DNA from: Maratus speciosus
Lineage: Eukaryota > Arthropoda > Arachnida > Araneae > Salticidae
Length of the DNA: 64,000 bases
Reading direction: 5' to 3'
Assembly (NCBI GenBank): GCA_963932465.1
Contig: OZ010798.1
Location: forward strand, 19,452,981-19,516,980
Part shown: piece after piece, positions 45,815 through 57,522 of the stretch
Layout: the number at the start of each line of letters is the position of its first letter
Position numbering within the stretch: position 1 is the first letter of the stretch
Program-made: the position numbers and the translations under genes
The notes under the pieces: model-generated
Database searches by the model: none
What the model was told of the DNA's origin: nothing
The model's input: the letters and a program-made list of their open reading frames with translations, nothing else

Positions 45815-46583
45815 CAGAAGAGCGTCGATTATCCGAACAAGTCGGGACCGACCCTAGTTCGGATAAATGGACAGACAATTTAAGAGATGTTTCTGACTAT
45901 ACTAAAACCTTCACACGTTATCTAAGCTTAGGACTGGCAGCACTAGTTAGTGCTGGCGTGTTTAAAAAAAAATTATTTTGTCTATTTATTTTTTTTTTGT
46001 TTACATTTTTATAATTAATTTTTTTTTCTCTTTTTATCATTTTCTGAACTTTAGAGATTTTAATTTAAGCAAAAAAGCTTAAATTGTTTCTTGCTTCAAC
46101 GAGGACATTCGATTCAATACTGCCATATCTCTAATTCTTCTTAAATACGTTAGTTGAATAGGATCAGAATTCTTCTGCCGTTCGAGCCATTTCATAGCTG
46201 TTTCCAAACATTCAAAGACGTCATTATGTGATGGACCTGGGTTATTTTCAGAAGATTCGTTTTCCTTTTCTTAAATTTCTTTTTCACCATCAATCCCACC
46301 CGCAATCTCGTCATCATTTAAAAGCTGATATCCAGGGCCATGTCCTTCACTATTTAACCACTCGTTAAATTCATTTTCTTCATAGCTTAGGATTCTTCCC
46401 ATCTCCTTTATTGTTTAATATTCCTCATTATCTGATCCTCTATCCGTTTTTTCTTTATTTAAAATTTTATTCCAAGCCAATGGATAACTGGAAGTTCGGT
46501 TAAGAATTTTTTTTCAGAGAAATAGGCTGTTCGGATAATTGGAAGTTCGGTTAATCGGAGTTCCGATAATCGGCGCTCTACTG
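45815..46583 (-). mobile_element. pogo/Tigger-like element, internally deleted
   Basis: The ends CAGAAGAGCGTCGATTATCC and the inverse of CAGTAGAGCGCCGATTATCG are flanked by TA (45813-45814, 46584-46585). These are the typical ends of Tigger-like elements. Extra TTCGGATAA words occur near both ends. It carries the C-terminal end of the transposase on the minus strand. Confidence 0.85.
46079..46445 (-). pseudogene. Tigger/jerky-like transposase, C-terminal fragment
   Basis: On the minus strand the frame reads YEENEFNEWLNSEG, a DDEIAGG acidic stretch, then SHNDVFECLETAMKWLERQ and LRRIRDMAVLNRMSSLKQ to a TAA at 46079-46081. This is the conserved C-terminus of Tigger/pogo transposases (FECLETALKWLERQ type). 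In-frame TAA codons lie in the acidic stretch and further upstream. The DDE domain is absent, so the gene is dead. Confidence 0.85.
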
Positions 46584-46585
46584 TA

Positions 46586-47820
46586 TAGACAGATTCTGTT
46601 TTCACTAGATTTTACTGTACAGTTAATGTTGATTTTGAATCGTAACATTAAATTGCACATTAAAAAACCAACGTTTAAACACGCAATATCCACAAAAAGC
46701 ACATGAAAACGAACATACGTACGTTTCGTTAGTAACTTGAACTCACATCATCAATGTCAATAAAAATAAAAATGGCATACCCCCAAAGACATGAAACTGA
46801 AAGCCGAAAACCCAAATGACAGTAAACAACATACCGAACGTTTTAATTCTAAATTGCATTTTCCAGTCAGAAATCTCCTCTTGAATCCGATTCTGACTAG
46901 GGAACTATTACAAAACACTGCCTTGTATAAATATTAAGAATTGACTGAAATAAGTTTTTAAGACTGACCCCGGAAAACAAAAACAGAATTTCGGTAATCT
47001 TCCTATTTTCGACCGAAAACAAAAACGAAAATGCTCAAAAAAATTTTCCAACTATTTCAAATTTTCCAACTAAAAATTTTCTGTTACTGTTAAGTCTGCA
47101 ACTTTTAAGGAGCACATGAAAGCGTCTTCACAGTTTAGTTATATATGGATTGCTTGCTTTATAATTTGCACTCATGTCTGAGTCGGTCATAACTGATAAT
47201 TATAAACAGTGAAGTTCATAGCAATAACTAGAATCTCATTTGAGCTGATACAGCGCAAATCAATGAGCAATGTTAAAAATTTCCGATAGAAGAAAAGAGA
47301 TTTTTGGAATACAGACAGTTTCGGTTCGGCCAAATTTTCGGCAGCATTTTTGGGGAAAACGAATTTGAAACTCAGATTTTGGGCCGAAAACGAATTTTCG
47401 GTCGATATCTCATATTTAAACACATAAACAGACGAGCTAGAGTCCAGCATAGGGTTAAGTAACCCGATTTCAGCAACATCCGATCATGTGCGCCATTTGG
47501 GGGAACGATTGCCCCCCCATCAAGGAATTTGATATTGCAGAGTACATTGGTCATCACAGGTAACACAATTTCGGAAATTGCACAAAAGCTATAATAGCTT
47601 ATCTTAGCGTTCAGATTTGATTAAAACAGTGACGTTAACCCTTTATCTACTGACGGTGCTTATAAGTACCATTAAAATAACTTGTTATAAAATTCATTTA
47701 ATGCATCGATTAGTTGTAATACAGTTGAAAAGGGGTTATAGATACATTACTTCATCTTGTTCCAAAAGCATTATGGGTTACACAAAGCAAAATTAATTTT
47801 TAAAGGATGATTTCTTTTGA
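46586..47820. other. Non-coding, small repeat fragments
   Basis: 46970-47410 has repeated CCGAAAACAAAAACG/TTTTCGG words in inverted orientation, maybe a decayed MITE. 47488-47535 (GCGCCATTTGGGG, TTGCCCCCCCATCAAGGAAT) is an inverted piece of the hAT MITE found at 57117-57499. No gene. Confidence 0.5.
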
Positions 47821-47825
47821 CTTTG

Positions 47826-48595
47826 TGTTGGAGTTTAAGTGGCCTATCAAGCCAAAAGCACCCCATTCTCGATAGCAGGAATTCGCTGTCTCATATTTAA
47901 ACAATTAGAAAAAATCTCTTGTGGCTATGCTGCTTTTGAAATGGAAATAGGTAAAATGCTCTTACCTGGGATTCATCAATATCGCGATGACGTATAACTT
48001 CATCGGTGTGGCGTGGTCAGGGATTTATCCAAAAGCTTCTTGAAGAAATTATTTTTATTTTATTTTGTGAAGCATTATTTATCCTTTGAAGTATCCTTTG
48101 AGAGCTTAATATGAATCCGCTAAATCCATGGGAAGATATAATGTAATATGAATTAGTATTGTGTGTTTTTACGATAAAGAAAGATTCAACTTTTAGCTTT
48201 AAATACTTATAATTAAACATATTACTGGAGTATAAGAAACTCCGTGTTAACAGAGAGGCTACATGATTAAGAGTGAGTATACATAAAGCTGCTAAAACAC
48301 ATATTCGCAGCGTAGAAAAAAATATATAATAATTAAAGGTGTCTGGCAAAAGTCAAAATGTTCAGATGTTCCTTTTAGTTACATATTGGTGGTGAAATCT
48401 TAGTTATTAGAACATATGCTTTAGAGAGTTACTCAAGTGGGCTGTAATATCACTCATTATCAAATGCGGAAGTAAAGAAACAGTTCGTAAATTGGCTTGT
48501 TAAAATGATCTGTGTATGGTAACAAGTTCTTTCTTTTCTTTTTTTTAATCACTTTTAGGAGTTGCCGAAGAACATCTGGGGAATTAAATTTAACA
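47826..48595 (-). repeat. 3' LTR of the copia element
   Basis: 770 bp, TGTTGG...TTAACA on the plus strand. It starts right after the purine-rich tract at 48596-48613 (minus strand GAGGAGATTAAGGAGGGG). The 110-codon frame inside is identical in both LTRs and is not a separate gene. Confidence 0.95.
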
Positions 48596-51013
48596 CCCCT
48601 CCTTAATCTCCTCAGATGGATAAGGTAACAAGTTCATAGTCTTGATGTCACACAAAAGTTGAGGTTTGGGTGTGGGCTTTGTCAAGCAGTCAGCAATCAT
48701 GTATTGCGTGGGACAATATTTTAATTCGATAATTTTATCTTCCTTTAATTGTCTTATGGCGTGAAAGCGGATATCAATGTGTTTTGTCCGCTTCGAAAAT
48801 TTTTCATTTTCTATCATCTTTATACTGCTTTGGTTGTCATGGTAAAGTAAAATAGGTTTTACTTGATACAAGTTAAGATCTTCTAGCAGTTTTAATAGCC
48901 ATAAAATTTCTTGTCCTGCGGTTGCTGCAGCAACATATTCCGCTTCAGCGGAAGAATATGCAATGCTTGACTGTAATTTTGTAGTCCATTGAATGGGATT
49001 ATCACCCAGAAAAAAAATATTGCCGGTGGTTGATTTTCTATTTTTAGTGTCCCCAGCCCAATCAGCATCAGCATACGCGATGAGTATTGGTGGTTTATTT
49101 TTACTTATTGTTAGGCATAGGTTTTTTGTGTAATTGAGGTAAATAATAATTCTTTTTGCCGCTTTCCAATCCTTCTCGCGTGGCGTTGCACTTCTCCTAC
49201 TAAGTATATTTACTGGTGCCATAATGTCGGGTCGAGTGACTGTGGCAATATACAAGAGAGAACCGATCGCTTGCCTAAACTTTGTATTGTTCGGAAGTAA
49301 ATTGTCGCTATCTTCTAATTTATAGAAACCTACTTCCATCGGTGTACCAATAGGTCTTGCATCTGTTAAATTTAACTTTCTAACCAAATCTTCTATTTTT
49401 GACTTTTGGTTTAATTTGTAACCATCATTCGTTTTGATTATGTTGGTTCCTAGGTACTGACTTATTTCGCCTAAGTCTTTTACTCCGTACTCATTTTGCA
49501 ATTGTTTTATTACATCTTTAATTATTTCACTTTTACTCGCGATTAAAATATCGTCAACGTAGACAATTATATAAGTGAAATTTTCCTTTTCTTTTCTAGT
49601 AAACAAACATGAGTCAGCAGTGCTTTGCACAAAATTCATGTTTTTTAATGATTCTGCGATCTTTTTGTGCCAGGCTCTAGCTGCCTGCTTTAAGCCGTAG
49701 ATTGTTTTATTCAGTTTACACACTTTGTTTTCACAATTTTTTTCTATAAAACCCTCTGGTTGTTTCATGAAAATTTCTTCTTCTATTTCGCCGTGAAGAA
49801 ATGCAGTGTCGATGTCAATGTGTTGAACAGAAAGATTTTTATATGCCGCTGAGGCTAAAAATGTGCGGATTGTTGTGTGTGAAACTACGGGTGCGAAGGT
49901 TTCATCATAATCTTCGCCGTACTTCTGATTATATCCTTTCGCTACTAAACGGGCCTTGTATTTTTGTACATTTCCTAAATTATCTAACTTTCTCTTAAAA
50001 ATCCACTTGCAACCAATAATTTTCTTATTTGGTGGGGGATCCACTAAGTCCCAAGTTTTATTTTTCTTTAATGAGTTGATTTCTTGCTGAGCGGCTTTGA
50101 GCCAATTTTCTTTTTCTACTGGGTTGTTCATGTTTGCTATGTCATAAAAATCGGTTGGTTCGAATGTGTCATTTGTTTTTACGTGACATACGTATCTGTC
50201 GGGTGGTACTCCTCTATTTGACCTCTGAGACCTTCTCGGTTCTACGTTGAGTTGTTTGGACGCGGTTGGTTCTTCGTCCGAATTACTTAACTCTGTTTGA
50301 ATGTAGTTGTTGTCATTGTCTGAGTTTTCTACCTCTTCGCTTTCTTTTAAGTTGTTTTCACTATCTTCTATAAATTTAACTGTTCTCGCTATTATTATTT
50401 TGTTTTCTTTTGTGAATATACGGTAACCTTTTGATTTGTTGTCATACCCCACAAGTATTCCTTCCTGCGCTCTATCATCTAATTTGTTTCGCTGATGTTT
50501 TTGTATATAGGCATAAGCTTTACAGCCGAATGTACGCAGGTAGTGTAAGGTGGGTTTTCGGTTGAACCAAATTTCGAACGGTGTTTTGTTTGTTATTTTG
50601 GTTGGTAGCCTATTCTGCAGGTGATTGGCGGTATTTATGGCTTCTCCCCAGAATTTTTGAGGTAAGCCTGCTTCGGAGAGTAGACTCCTAGTCATATCTA
50701 ATAATGACCTATTCTTTCTTTCCGCTACGCCGTTTTGGCTCGGACAAAATGGTACCGTAAACTGGTGTTGGAAACCTCTTGCCCTTAGGTATTCTTCCGT
50801 TTGTTTACCTAAATATTCCCCTCCATTATCGGATCTAATAGCTTTAGGGAATCTGCCGAATTGGGTTTTCACCATGGCTACATAATCTTTTAACTTTTCG
50901 TGAACTTCATTTTTATGCGAAAGTAAGTAAATTACTGTGAACCTTGAATAGTCGTCTATAAAAGTGACGAACATTGTTTTTCCCCGATAGTAGGTGTACC
51001 GATAGATGTGCAC
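48590..51013 (-). pseudogene. copia Pol: integrase, reverse transcriptase, RNase H
   Basis: Open for about 807 codons, ending 6 nt inside the 3' LTR. In order: integrase core with FIDDYSRF, IRSDNGGEY (second catalytic D) and NGVAERKNRSLL (catalytic E); a variable linker; reverse transcriptase with KARLVAKGY, HIDIDTAFLHG and YVDDILIAS; and RNase H with ADADWAGD, SSAEAEY and HDNQSS. All catalytic residues that I can check are present. The protein should continue from the protease/zinc region upstream, but a 1-nt frameshift at a 5-T run (50977-50981, plus strand) separates them. It cannot be made as a single product from this sequence unless the frameshift is programmed or an assembly error. Confidence 0.93.
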
Positions 51014-51231
51014 ACGTCCGTGTGTATCAGATCGAGCACTTTGCCTGTTTTGGGACAGTTTGTTGATTTCGGATATGGGGCATCACTTATTTTTGTTTGG
51101 ATACATATTTCACATAATGCATTATGATTACAGTTATTTATTTTTATACCGTCTGCTAAGTTTTTATTTATTAATTCTTTTATCGCATTATAGTTACGAT
51201 GGCCAAGCCGTTTGTGCAAACTTCTATGCAA
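50956..51231 (-). pseudogene. copia Pol: integrase zinc-binding segment, displaced frame
   Basis: A short frame overlapping both neighbours. LHKRLGHRNYN and CEICIQTK give the HHCC zinc-binding set, and DLIHTDV supplies the first catalytic D of integrase. It is in a third frame between the gag-protease frame and the main pol frame, which shows two separate 1-nt shifts (about 51195-51225 and 50977-50981). Confidence 0.9.
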
Positions 51232-52544
51232 TTTTTATTTTTACATTCATGTGCAATGTTTACTTTATTAGTTTCAGCGCTTTCTAATAATTCGACTTGA
51301 TATAAATTATTTTTCATTCTTGCTTCAAGATAAATATTCCCGTTTCGGGATAACGTGCATTTTTCTTTATCGAAAATTAATTTATAGCCATTCTGTGTTG
51401 CTTTGCTTACCGATATGAGGTTCGATTCTAATTCTGGTACGTATAATACTTCTTTTAATGTGATTGTGTTTATCCCTCCATCGGATGTTTTTGTTTTAAA
51501 TGTCGTTTCACCTGTACCGTGTGAATTCAGCGTTTTTCCATTGGCAATGATGACTGTCGTCTTTTCAGTGTCGTTAAACTTAGTGAATGCATCTTTACTG
51601 TTTAGAATGTGTGTCGATGAACCTGAGTCGATTATCCAGGTTTGTTTTCCTGGTTTCTGGACTAAAAAAGCTGCGTCGCTGCCTTTTCCTGAATTGCCCT
51701 GTGTTTTGTTAATCCGAATTGGTTCTGTTTCACGGTTTTTGTTTTCTCTATAATAGTTTGCGTCTTTATAACATAACGATGATGTGTAATACTTGGATTT
51801 GTGCGGCTGTTGTTTTTGTGACGGTGAGTAAGTGTTTCTGTTCTTAAGATGCCAGGACTCTCTGTATGTATGGTTTTTTAATTTACAGTATGTACACTGT
51901 TTGTCCTTTTTATTATAGTGTTCAGCCGGAAACCTTTTATGCGTTTTAAACGCTTTTGAGGAATTCTCGCTCTGATCTGTGTTTTCTAAACGTCTTGTAT
52001 ATTCATCAGTGAGTTTTCCTTTTATAAACTCTGAATTAAGTTCATTTTCTGGACGGGCCTCGAGGGCTATAATTAAGGTGTTGTAGCTAGGTGGTAATGA
52101 ACAAAGTAACAGAGCTGAAATGTGCGAGTCATTAATAGTTTCGCCTATGGCTGAAAGTTTATCAACAAGTTCTAAAATATGTGTAATGTGTTTTATTAGA
52201 TTGCCGTTTTCTGGGAGTTTTGCTCCGTATAATTTTCTCAGCAAATATAACTTGCTTGAGAGATTGGCCCTTTCATGAATTGTTTTTAAAGCTTGCCAGG
52301 TTTCTCTGGCAGTGTTTAAGTGCTTTACATGCACGATCTGTGAGTCTTCAATACTCAAGTTGATAATTGCACGTGCTTTACGGTCCCTTTTCGTCCAGTC
52401 CGTGTTAATTGGATCTGGGGGATTTTCTGTTATTACATCAAACAATTCTTCTTTTATTAAAATCATTTCTGCGCGAAATTTCCAATTTGCGTAGTTTGTC
52501 GAATTTAATTTTTCGACTATTTGAGTTTCTTTTATCCCTGCCAT
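51180..52544 (-). CDS. copia Gag and protease
   Basis: Starts at ATG 52544 (MAGIKETQIVEKLNSTNY), about 355 nt after the 5' LTR. Residues about 10-200 form the copia-type Gag (NYANWKFRAEMIL, then SLPPSYNTL). A zinc knuckle follows (CTYCKLKNHTYRES), but its last cysteine is a serine here, so it is degenerate. The protease has the catalytic WIIDSGSSTH motif. The segment ELESNLISVSKATQNGY leads toward the integrase, and the frame then breaks near 51200. It would package the RNA and process the polyprotein in cytoplasmic particles. Confidence 0.9.
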   Translation of the reverse strand: MAGIKETQIVEKLNSTNYANWKFRAEMILIKEELFDVITENPPDPINTDWTKRDRKARAIINLSIEDSQIVHVKHLNTARETWQALKTIHERANLSSKLYLLRKLYGAKLPENGNLIKHITHILELVDKLSAIGETINDSHISALLLCSLPPSYNTLIIALEARPENELNSEFIKGKLTDEYTRRLENTDQSENSSKAFKTHKRFPAEHYNKKDKQCTYCKLKNHTYRESWHLKNRNTYSPSQKQQPHKSKYYTSSLCYKDANYYRENKNRETEPIRINKTQGNSGKGSDAAFLVQKPGKQTWIIDSGSSTHILNSKDAFTKFNDTEKTTVIIANGKTLNSHGTGETTFKTKTSDGGINTITLKEVLYVPELESNLISVSKATQNGYKLIFDKEKCTLSRNGNIYLEARMKNNLYQVELLESAETNKVNIAHECKNKNCIEVCTNGLAIVTIMR

Positions 52545-52899
52545 GTTTATTTTTATTTGTTTATGCGACCAACCTATTTCCTTTTTATTTATTTATTTAC
52601 TGTAAAATGTAAAATGAACGATTTCTTTTTTATTATTATTATTACTCACAACCAACAAATTGTTCATTCACTAATTATTTAAATGTTCATTACATAAAAC
52701 ATAAATATATAAATGTTTCTTTTTCATTCACCTTTATATTTCTGGTACAATAACATTCATAATTTTATTCAATGCAGCATCTTTTTATTTTTTTTATTCA
52801 GAACATGAATATTTTTAATATTTATAATCTAAGCCACTATATAAAATTTTTCTTCTTTTTCGCTAAACATGAGCACTTTATCTGTCTCATTAATCTTTT
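52545..52899 (-). other. Leader of the copia element
   Basis: Untranslated sequence between the 5' LTR and gag. The minus-strand bases next to the LTR (AAAAAGATTAATGAG) should be the primer binding site, but I do not recognise the tRNA. Confidence 0.6.
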
Positions 52900-53669
52900 T
52901 GTTGGAGTTTAAGTGGCCTATCAAGCCAAAAGCACCCCATTCTCGATAGCAGGAATTCGCTGTCTCATATTTAAACAATTAGAAAAAATCTCTTGTGGCT
53001 ATGCTGCTTTTGAAATGGAAATAGGTAAAATGCTCTTACCTGGGATTCATCAATATCGCGATGACGTATAACTTCATCGGTGTGGCGTGGTCAGGGATTT
53101 ATCCAAAAGCTTCTTGAAGAAATTATTTTTATTTTATTTTGTGAAGCATTATTTATCCTTTGAAGTATCCTTTGAGAGCTTAATATGAATCCGCTAAATC
53201 CATGGGAAGATATAATGTAATATGAATTAGTATTGTGTGTTTTTACGATAAAGAAAGATTCAACTTTTAGCTTTAAATACTTATAATTAAACATATTACT
53301 GGAGTATAAGAAACTCCGTGTTAACAGAGAGGCTACATGATTAAGAGTGAGTATACATAAAGCTGCTAAAACACATATTCGCAGCGTAGAAAAAAATATA
53401 TAATAATTAAAGGTGTCTGGCAAAAGTCAAAATGTTCAGATGTTCCTTTTAGTTACATATTGGTGGTGAAATCTTAGTTATTAGAACATATGCTTTAGAG
53501 AGTTACTCAAGTGGGCTGTAATATCACTCATTATCAAATGCGGAAGTAAAGAAACAGTTCGTAAATTGGCTTGTTAAAATGATCTGTGTATGGTAACAAG
53601 TTCTTTCTTTTCTTTTTTTTAATCACTTTTAGGAGTTGCCGAAGAACATCTGGGGAATTAAATTTAACA
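52900..53669 (-). repeat. 5' LTR of the copia element
   Basis: 770 bp, apparently identical to 47826-48595. It is followed by CTTTG, matching the five bases before 47826. Confidence 0.95.
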
Positions 53670-53807
53670 CTTTGCATCTTTTCAGCTTTCTTGGCGTTGG
53701 GGTGGGGGGATTTTTCAATTCGGAAATATTACTATATTTCTATTGTAAGAACATTACATTTGTACATTTCCTAACTCTACAAATTACTAAGAAAAATATT
53801 TAAAATA

Positions 53808-54400
53808 CTAGGGGGGCTCCGCCCCCCCTGCTCGCTACGCTCACCAACCCCCCGCGTAATCGCTTCGCGATTCCGTTTGGTATCGCGAAGCAATCCATAT
53901 TTTCTAGCCAACCCCAGCCGTAATTGTTTGGCGTTTCAATTCTGGATCGCTTCGCTATCCTTATTTTCTGTGCATTCAACTTTTAGATTCCACTTGTTAA
54001 AAACGGGCTCCTCCTCAACTTCTGACAATTTTATTTCTTTATCTTCAAGCACATAATCAGCTTACAGATTTTCATAATTATAAGAATTATTAAATATGCC
54101 GAAAATTATATAGTATTACGAATATTGTAAATAGTTAGTGTTTGTGCTTAAAAATAAAGTAAATTGTTCAATTAAGCTCTATTCATAAGCTAATATTAGT
54201 TTTTATTGCATTGAAATATCTCAATTTGTTGACTTTCTGAAAGCAAGTAAACCCTATTGGATTTCAATGGGAGTCTATGGAAATTTGGCGAAACACTGGA
54301 AATAGCGCTAAGTTGGCGTCACTTTTGGCCGCCAAATTTGGCGATATATCGCCAGGTTGGCGACAGACTTGGCGACAGAGCCGGTCCTCCCCTTGGTAAC
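53808..54400 (-). mobile_element. Helitron 3' end on the minus strand
   Basis: Read on the minus strand it ends with a GGGGGGCGGAGCCCCCC hairpin and CTAG, followed by T. Further hairpins lie inside (AATCGC-TTC-GCGATT and GGATCGCTTCGCTATCC). Further on, 54190-54400 carries TTTGGCG words and matches 4920-5210 in reverse. The 5' end is uncertain. Confidence 0.7.
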
Positions 54401-54560
54401 CCTCCTTATAGCATCAGAAACCTCTGACCAATGAGATGCGTTTCGCGGTATCTACGCAGATTTTCATTGGTCCATTTACAAAGCATTACTTTTCCTTCTC
54501 TATATAAAAAAAGTTTTGATTTGGAAATGGACCAATGAAAATCTGCGTAGATATTCCCGG
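54340..54560. repeat. Inverted arm pair around a Helitron cluster
   Basis: The left arm (about 54370-54490: GGTCCTCCCCTTGGTAA, ACCAATGAGATGCG, TTTTCATTGGTCCATTT) recurs inverted at 56805-56935. A shorter second inverted copy (GGAAATGGACCAATGAAAAT) is at 54527-54560. One arm pair brackets the Helitrons in between. Confidence 0.75.
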
Positions 54561-54592
54561 TAGATTGGCATCCAATTTGAATGCTTAAGCAT

Positions 54593-55939
54593 GGCCTTTC
54601 TTCGTTAATATTAAAAAAACTGTTGCATACAAAAAATATGAAAATCGGTGGTATTATAGAGAAATGTTTGATAAACACGCTGATGCAGACAGTTTTCAAA
54701 TCGAAGAATCATTTTAAGAGATATTTAATGCTAAAGTTGGACAAAATCGTTCCATTAAAAAAGTTTTATTGGAGCAAAAACTGTACATAGGAATTTAATC
54801 ATTTTTAGATCATTTTATGCGTCAGAATTTCCCGGTGTGCAGACACCGGGAAAGTAAGTTTTAGTTTTTTAATTTGACACATTTTTTGAGGTTTTATTTC
54901 TATTTTAAATTCAAATTTTCAGCATTTCGAAGGATATTTTTTACATTATTTTAGAAAATGGTATTAATTTATACTGTTGCCAAATGTATAAACAGCGCAA
55001 ACAATAATGTTTGCTTCAAATTAAAAATTTATTTACACGTGACTATTATAAACAGAAAAAAATCATTTGGAATTAGAATTAAATAATTATGTACAAAAAG
55101 CAAGAACTTATTAAAAATTACGTCATAGAAAGTATACACGTGAATTTTAAGAGAGAAAGGAAATTGTAAAATAATAAATTCATTAACATGCGTTAGAAGT
55201 CTTAAATAGGAGAAATTACGTCATATTTACGTCACATTACAGTTATTACATAAAATGAACACAAAATATTGCAAAACAGTTTAAATTTAGAAATTGCGCT
55301 AGACATTTATTTGATATTTTGAGAGGATCTTTTCAACTATTTTTGTTAGGAAAGTGCAAATAATATTTCATTTCTAACAAAAATATTTTCATGTGAATAT
55401 TTAAAATAGAAAGAATAGCTTGGTCAAAATTGCGTCAGATTAAAAACGATTAATTTAAAATGTCTCATTTAAAAGAACTTTCTTTTCGCTTTGTTAAAAA
55501 ATACCAGGAGACAAAGACTGTTTTTTATATTAGCTTATTTTGAAATGTTGTTACACGTGTCTACGTCATTAAGTTATTTTTATTTCGACGTATTATTTGT
55601 ACTTTTATTAATGTTGTACTAATTTATTTGTTCTTTCGTTATTTAAAATAAAAATTATGTCAATTTGAATAATTTGGCGAGTGGTTTGGCGATTTATATA
55701 ATTTGGCGAAATGGGCCGACGGGATAATCAAGTAGTACCGCAGCGGATTTGGCGTTAAAATTCCCCAATCAAAGCGAAATAAATAGAAATCCGTTTATAG
55801 GGAGATCGCCACTGTTTTTTAAATTATAATTCAATGTTTCGAAATCTTTTTAAAACCGACCAAATTAGCGCGCATTTAGAGCCTGCGGTGTCTGGACGGG
55901 GGTTGGCGAGCGTAGCTCGTAGGGGGCCGAGCCCCCTAA
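54593..55939 (+). mobile_element. Non-autonomous Helitron, 5' region differing
   Basis: The body from CTTTCTTCGTTAATATT matches the 26.7-kb and 33.1-kb copies, including ACACGTGTCTACGTCAT and the TTTGGCG block. The end is the same hairpin with CTAA, then T. The canonical TCTCTCTATT start is missing. TCTCTATATAAAAAAAG at 54497 may be an alternative start, but the base before it is T, not A. Confidence 0.85.
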
Positions 55940-56790
55940 TATTTTAGAAAATGTTATTAATTTAAACTGTTGCCAATTGTATAAACAGTGCAAACAATAA
56001 TGTTTACTTCAAATTAAAAATTTATTTACATGTGACTATTATAAACAGAAATAAAAACTTTAAAATTAGAATTAAATGATTACATGTTAAAAGCAGGAAA
56101 ATTACTTCATAAGAACCATATTTACACTTGAATTTAAAAAGAGAAACAAAATGCTAAAATAAAAAAAATCATTATTATGCGTTAAAACTTGTAAATGGAG
56201 AAAATTACGTCATATTTAAAATGGCCAAAAAATATGGCAAAACTATTTAAATTAAAAAATATATCTGCGCGAGATATTTTGAGATAATCTTTTCAACTAT
56301 TATCGTGAATTCGAAGACAGCGCAAATAATATTTCCTTCTAACAACAAAAGTATTTTCACGTGAATATTAATAAGAGAAATAAAACTTTGGTGTAAATTT
56401 CGTCAGATTTAAAACGATACGTTTAAAATGAATTATTTAAAAGAACTATCTTATAGCGCTGTTAAAAAATACCGTGAGACAATGACACTGTTTACTTAAT
56501 TCATTTTACATTAGCTTATTTTCAAATGTTTAACTAATTTTTTTTAATTAAATACGAAAACAGCCATTGTATCTCTTAACAGCAGCAGATTTGGTCTTAA
56601 AAATCCCCAATCCAAGGTAAACGAATGGAAACCCTTTTACAGAGAGATCGCTACTGTTTTTTGTTTGTTTGTTTTGTTTTAAATTTTAATTCAATATTTT
56701 TAAAGCCGATCAAATTAGCGTGCTTTTTGGATTTTGGTGTGCCTGAACGGGGGTTGGCGAGCGTAGCTCGTAGGGGGCAGAGCTCCCTAG
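55940..56790 (+). mobile_element. Second Helitron copy joined in tandem, 5'-truncated
   Basis: Begins abruptly at the position equivalent to about 54950 of the previous copy (TTTTAGAAAATG) and runs to the GTAGGGGGCAGAGCTCCCTAG end, followed by T. It is more diverged than its neighbour. Head-to-tail Helitron joints of this kind are known in the family. Confidence 0.85.
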
Positions 56791-56799
56791 TATAAAAAA

Positions 56800-57116
56800 A
56801 AAAGTAATGCTTTGGAAATGGACCAATGAAAATCTGCGTAGATACCGCGAAATGCATCTCATTGGTCAGAGCTTTCTGACGCTATAAGGAGGGTGACCAA
56901 GGGGAGGACCCGGCTCTGTCGCCAAGTTTGTCATTTTTGTGTCAAACAACGCATAAAACCTTCATTTGACGCCTCCTTCGCTTTCTGTCCTGGCGCCCGG
57001 GGCACACACTGAGCTCAACAATATTATTGTAGAGCTCAGTGGGGGCACATAACCCCTGCTCCCCCCCTAGCTTCGGCTCTGAGTTGAGTTTTGATTTTTG
57101 CGAATCGGGTTCGGCT
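56800..57116. other. Right arm of the bracketing repeat, then spacer with hairpin
   Basis: 56805-56935 is the inverted copy of 54370-54490. 57007-57041 is a hairpin with perfect CACTGAGCTC/GAGCTCAGTG arms around a 15-nt loop. No gene. Confidence 0.65.
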
Positions 57117-57499
57117 CAGGGGCGCCATTTCAGAAATTTCTTGTGGGGGGCAACCATTTCTTTGGATTTTGTTGAATATATCTGAGGAGCACTATTCATT
57201 GCATTATTGATACAATTTGATTATCACACATCTTTTAAAAATTAGCCAAATTACTCATTAATAATAAGTGATAATCTTCCAATAACAAGGCTTTAGAAAA
57301 TATTATTGATAATTGTCAATTTCTGTCCCTAAACTGCTTTTTAGGATAACTTTTTATTTTTTAAAACTGACGTTATTTTGGCTTTTGTGCAATTTCAGAA
57401 AAAAAAAATGAGCAACACGATATGACTGATACATTTTGAAATATCAAATTCCTTGAGGGGGGCAATTGCCCTCCCTAGCCTCCCCAAATGGCGCCCCTG
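57117..57499. mobile_element. hAT-superfamily MITE
   Basis: 383 bp with ends CAGGGGCGCCATTT and AAATGGCGCCCCTG, flanked by GTTCGGCT and TTTCGGCT, an 8-bp duplication with one mismatch. A fragment lies at about 47488-47535. Confidence 0.85.
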
Positions 57500-57522
57500 T
57501 TTCGGCTTAATTCCATTTTTAA

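Larger units (their letters stand above)
47826..53669 (-). mobile_element. Ty1/copia retrotransposon, full length
   Basis: 5844 bp on the minus strand, flanked by the 5-bp duplication CTTTG (47821-47825, 53670-53674 region: CTTTG follows the right LTR with its C at 53670). The LTRs are both 770 bp and I find no difference between them by eye. Internal coding order is gag, protease, integrase, reverse transcriptase, RNase H, the copia order. Identical LTRs mean a very recent insertion. Confidence 0.95.

Noticed and set aside
48017..48349. 110-codon frame, identical to 53091-53423
   Set aside because: It lies inside the two copia LTRs. Identity reflects LTR identity, not a conserved gene.
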